A stretch of DNA of 64,000 nt from Phylloscopus collybita (Eukaryota; Chordata; Aves; Passeriformes; Phylloscopidae): assembly GCA_027886175.1 (NCBI GenBank), contig JAJNNQ010000003.1:26763501-26827500 (forward strand), read 5' to 3'. How positions within the stretch are numbered: the first letter of the stretch is position 1; every line of letters begins with the position of its first letter. This document shows positions 63,085 through 64,000 of this stretch, one piece after another. The translations under genes were made by a program, and so were the position numbers. A model generated the notes under the pieces. It saw nothing but the letters and a program-made list of their open reading frames with translations, was not told the origin of the DNA and did not search any database.

Positions 63085-63769
63085 TGTCCGGGTTGTGGAG
63101 CCGGGTTTTGTTTATTCTATTTCCAGTTGTTTGAAGGCCTGAGCCTCATCTTAATGGGCCATCAGCACCTTCCCAACCTGTACCTCCCCACCCTCAGCGG
63201 TGCATCTGCATTTCCATCACCCTATTGTGAGATACATCACATCCCCTGGCAGTGGGGGGCAGGCAGTTTTGCTGTCTGGATAAACAGAGACTCACAGGCA
63301 CGAGAGGGGTTAGTTTTTCACCCGAGTTCCTGGGAGGAAGACTGGACTTCATCTCACCAGAATCCATCTCACCATTCCTGGACCACCTCCTCACCACTCC
63401 TGGACCTGCTTTTCCACAGGATCATCTCTGCTCCAACAGAATCACGTCTGCCACGTCAGAAGGACTCACTTTTGGACTGCTTTTCAACACCCTGAATCAC
63501 AGGATCAAGTTGCAGCTCTAACTCTGTCAGGGTTTTCCAAAATTGTTGTTTGTTTGTTTATTTGCTTGGTTGGTTGGGTGGTTTTGTTTCCTGTTACATT
63601 TGTATTGTTAATATTCCTAGTAAAGAACTGTTATTCCTATCCCCAACATCTTTGCCTGAGAGCCCTTGATTGCAAAATTATAACTTGGCGGGGTGGGAGG
63701 GGTTTACATTCTCCATTCTAGGGGAACCCCAGTTTCCCTGGCAGAGACCTGTCTTTCCAAACCAAGACA
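63085..63769 (+). mobile_element. Solo LTR family 2, copy 2, with 5-bp target duplication
   Basis: A 685-bp element starting TGTCCGGGTTGTGG and ending CCAAGACA, flanked by CAGCT on both sides (63080-63084 and 63770-63774). It is collinear with copy 1 at 49093-49785, including the TTTG tract and the TTAATATTCCTAGTAAAG block. Different target sequences for the two copies show two separate insertions in the same orientation. No internal viral genes remain. Confidence 0.92.
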
Positions 63770-63774
63770 CAGCT

Positions 63775-64000
63775 TTATTAAAACCAGATGCAAGTTCTTG
63801 CTAATTGCAACAATTTCATTGCATTCTCGTGCAGCCCATCGGATGTAATGCACCCCTGTGGCTCTGTGGATTAATAGCAATGCTCCAGCAGCTTCAAACC
63901 AGCAAAAAAGAACAGTTTGGAAGTGGGTATTGATATTTTGACACCCCACAACCACCTTTTATGGCAGCTCTCCAGACAACCTGCAGCTCACCTCCATACA
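63775..64000. other. Right-edge noncoding sequence
   Basis: No feature recognised. The missing VAMP exon 1 and its promoter may lie beyond this edge. Confidence 0.4.

Noticed and set aside
62908..63495. 195-codon plus-strand open frame
   Set aside because: Its second half lies inside the solo LTR at 63085-63769, and its start is in unremarkable flank; no domain seen.

Overview
This is a window of vertebrate nuclear DNA, almost certainly from a bird and probably a songbird. Three things support that: CR1 LINE 3' tails (at least three), solo LTRs with intact target-site duplications, and an intron-split synaptobrevin gene in otherwise gene-poor, AT-rich sequence. There are no bacterial-style operons, rRNA, tRNA or CRISPR arrays. 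The songbird placement is an inference from repeat style and was not tested against any database.

The one gene I can identify firmly is a synaptobrevin/VAMP R-SNARE on the minus strand. Its coding exons lie at 47952-48069, 43313-43471, 41296-41347 and 39150-39166. The reading frame closes across all four exons and gives a 115-residue protein if the missing first exon supplies the first two bases of the ATG. The core diagnostic residues fit VAMP3 (cellubrevin), while the C-terminus (Tyr-Phe-Ser-Thr) is VAMP2-like. Exon 1 was not found and probably lies beyond the right edge.

Downstream of this gene, a CpG island at about 15.2-16.9 kb carries paired inverted CCAAT boxes, GC boxes, a perfect D-box (TTACGTAA), a perfect E-box (GTCACGTGAC) and a CRE-like site. 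It is probably the promoter of a second minus-strand gene that runs off the left edge. One well-formed 57-bp exon of that gene may be visible at 9637-9693, but I do not recognise its peptide. A possible terminal exon of a further minus-strand gene, with a nearby AATAAA, ends just outside the island at 17098. In mammals VAMP2 and VAMP3 sit next to PER1 and PER3, so a clock-gene promoter here is an attractive idea, but it is unproven because no PAS-domain exon was recognised.

Layout: 1-0.9 kb is AT-rich noncoding sequence. A 46/47-bp minisatellite of about 31 units, dense in E-boxes, fills 0.9-2.3 kb. From 2.3 to 15 kb is AT-rich intronic or intergenic DNA with CR1 pieces and the unidentified exon. 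The CpG island spans 15.2-16.9 kb. From 17 to 38.5 kb no gene was recognised apart from the weak terminal exon. The VAMP gene body with its introns fills 38.5 to at least 48.1 kb; intron 2 contains a CCGG/CGCG minisatellite, an LTR-like element and a CR1 tail, and intron 1 has a long purine tract close to exon 2. From 48.4 to 64 kb there are two solo LTRs of one family (each with a 5-bp target duplication), a head-to-head inverted pair of another repeat family, and simple repeats.
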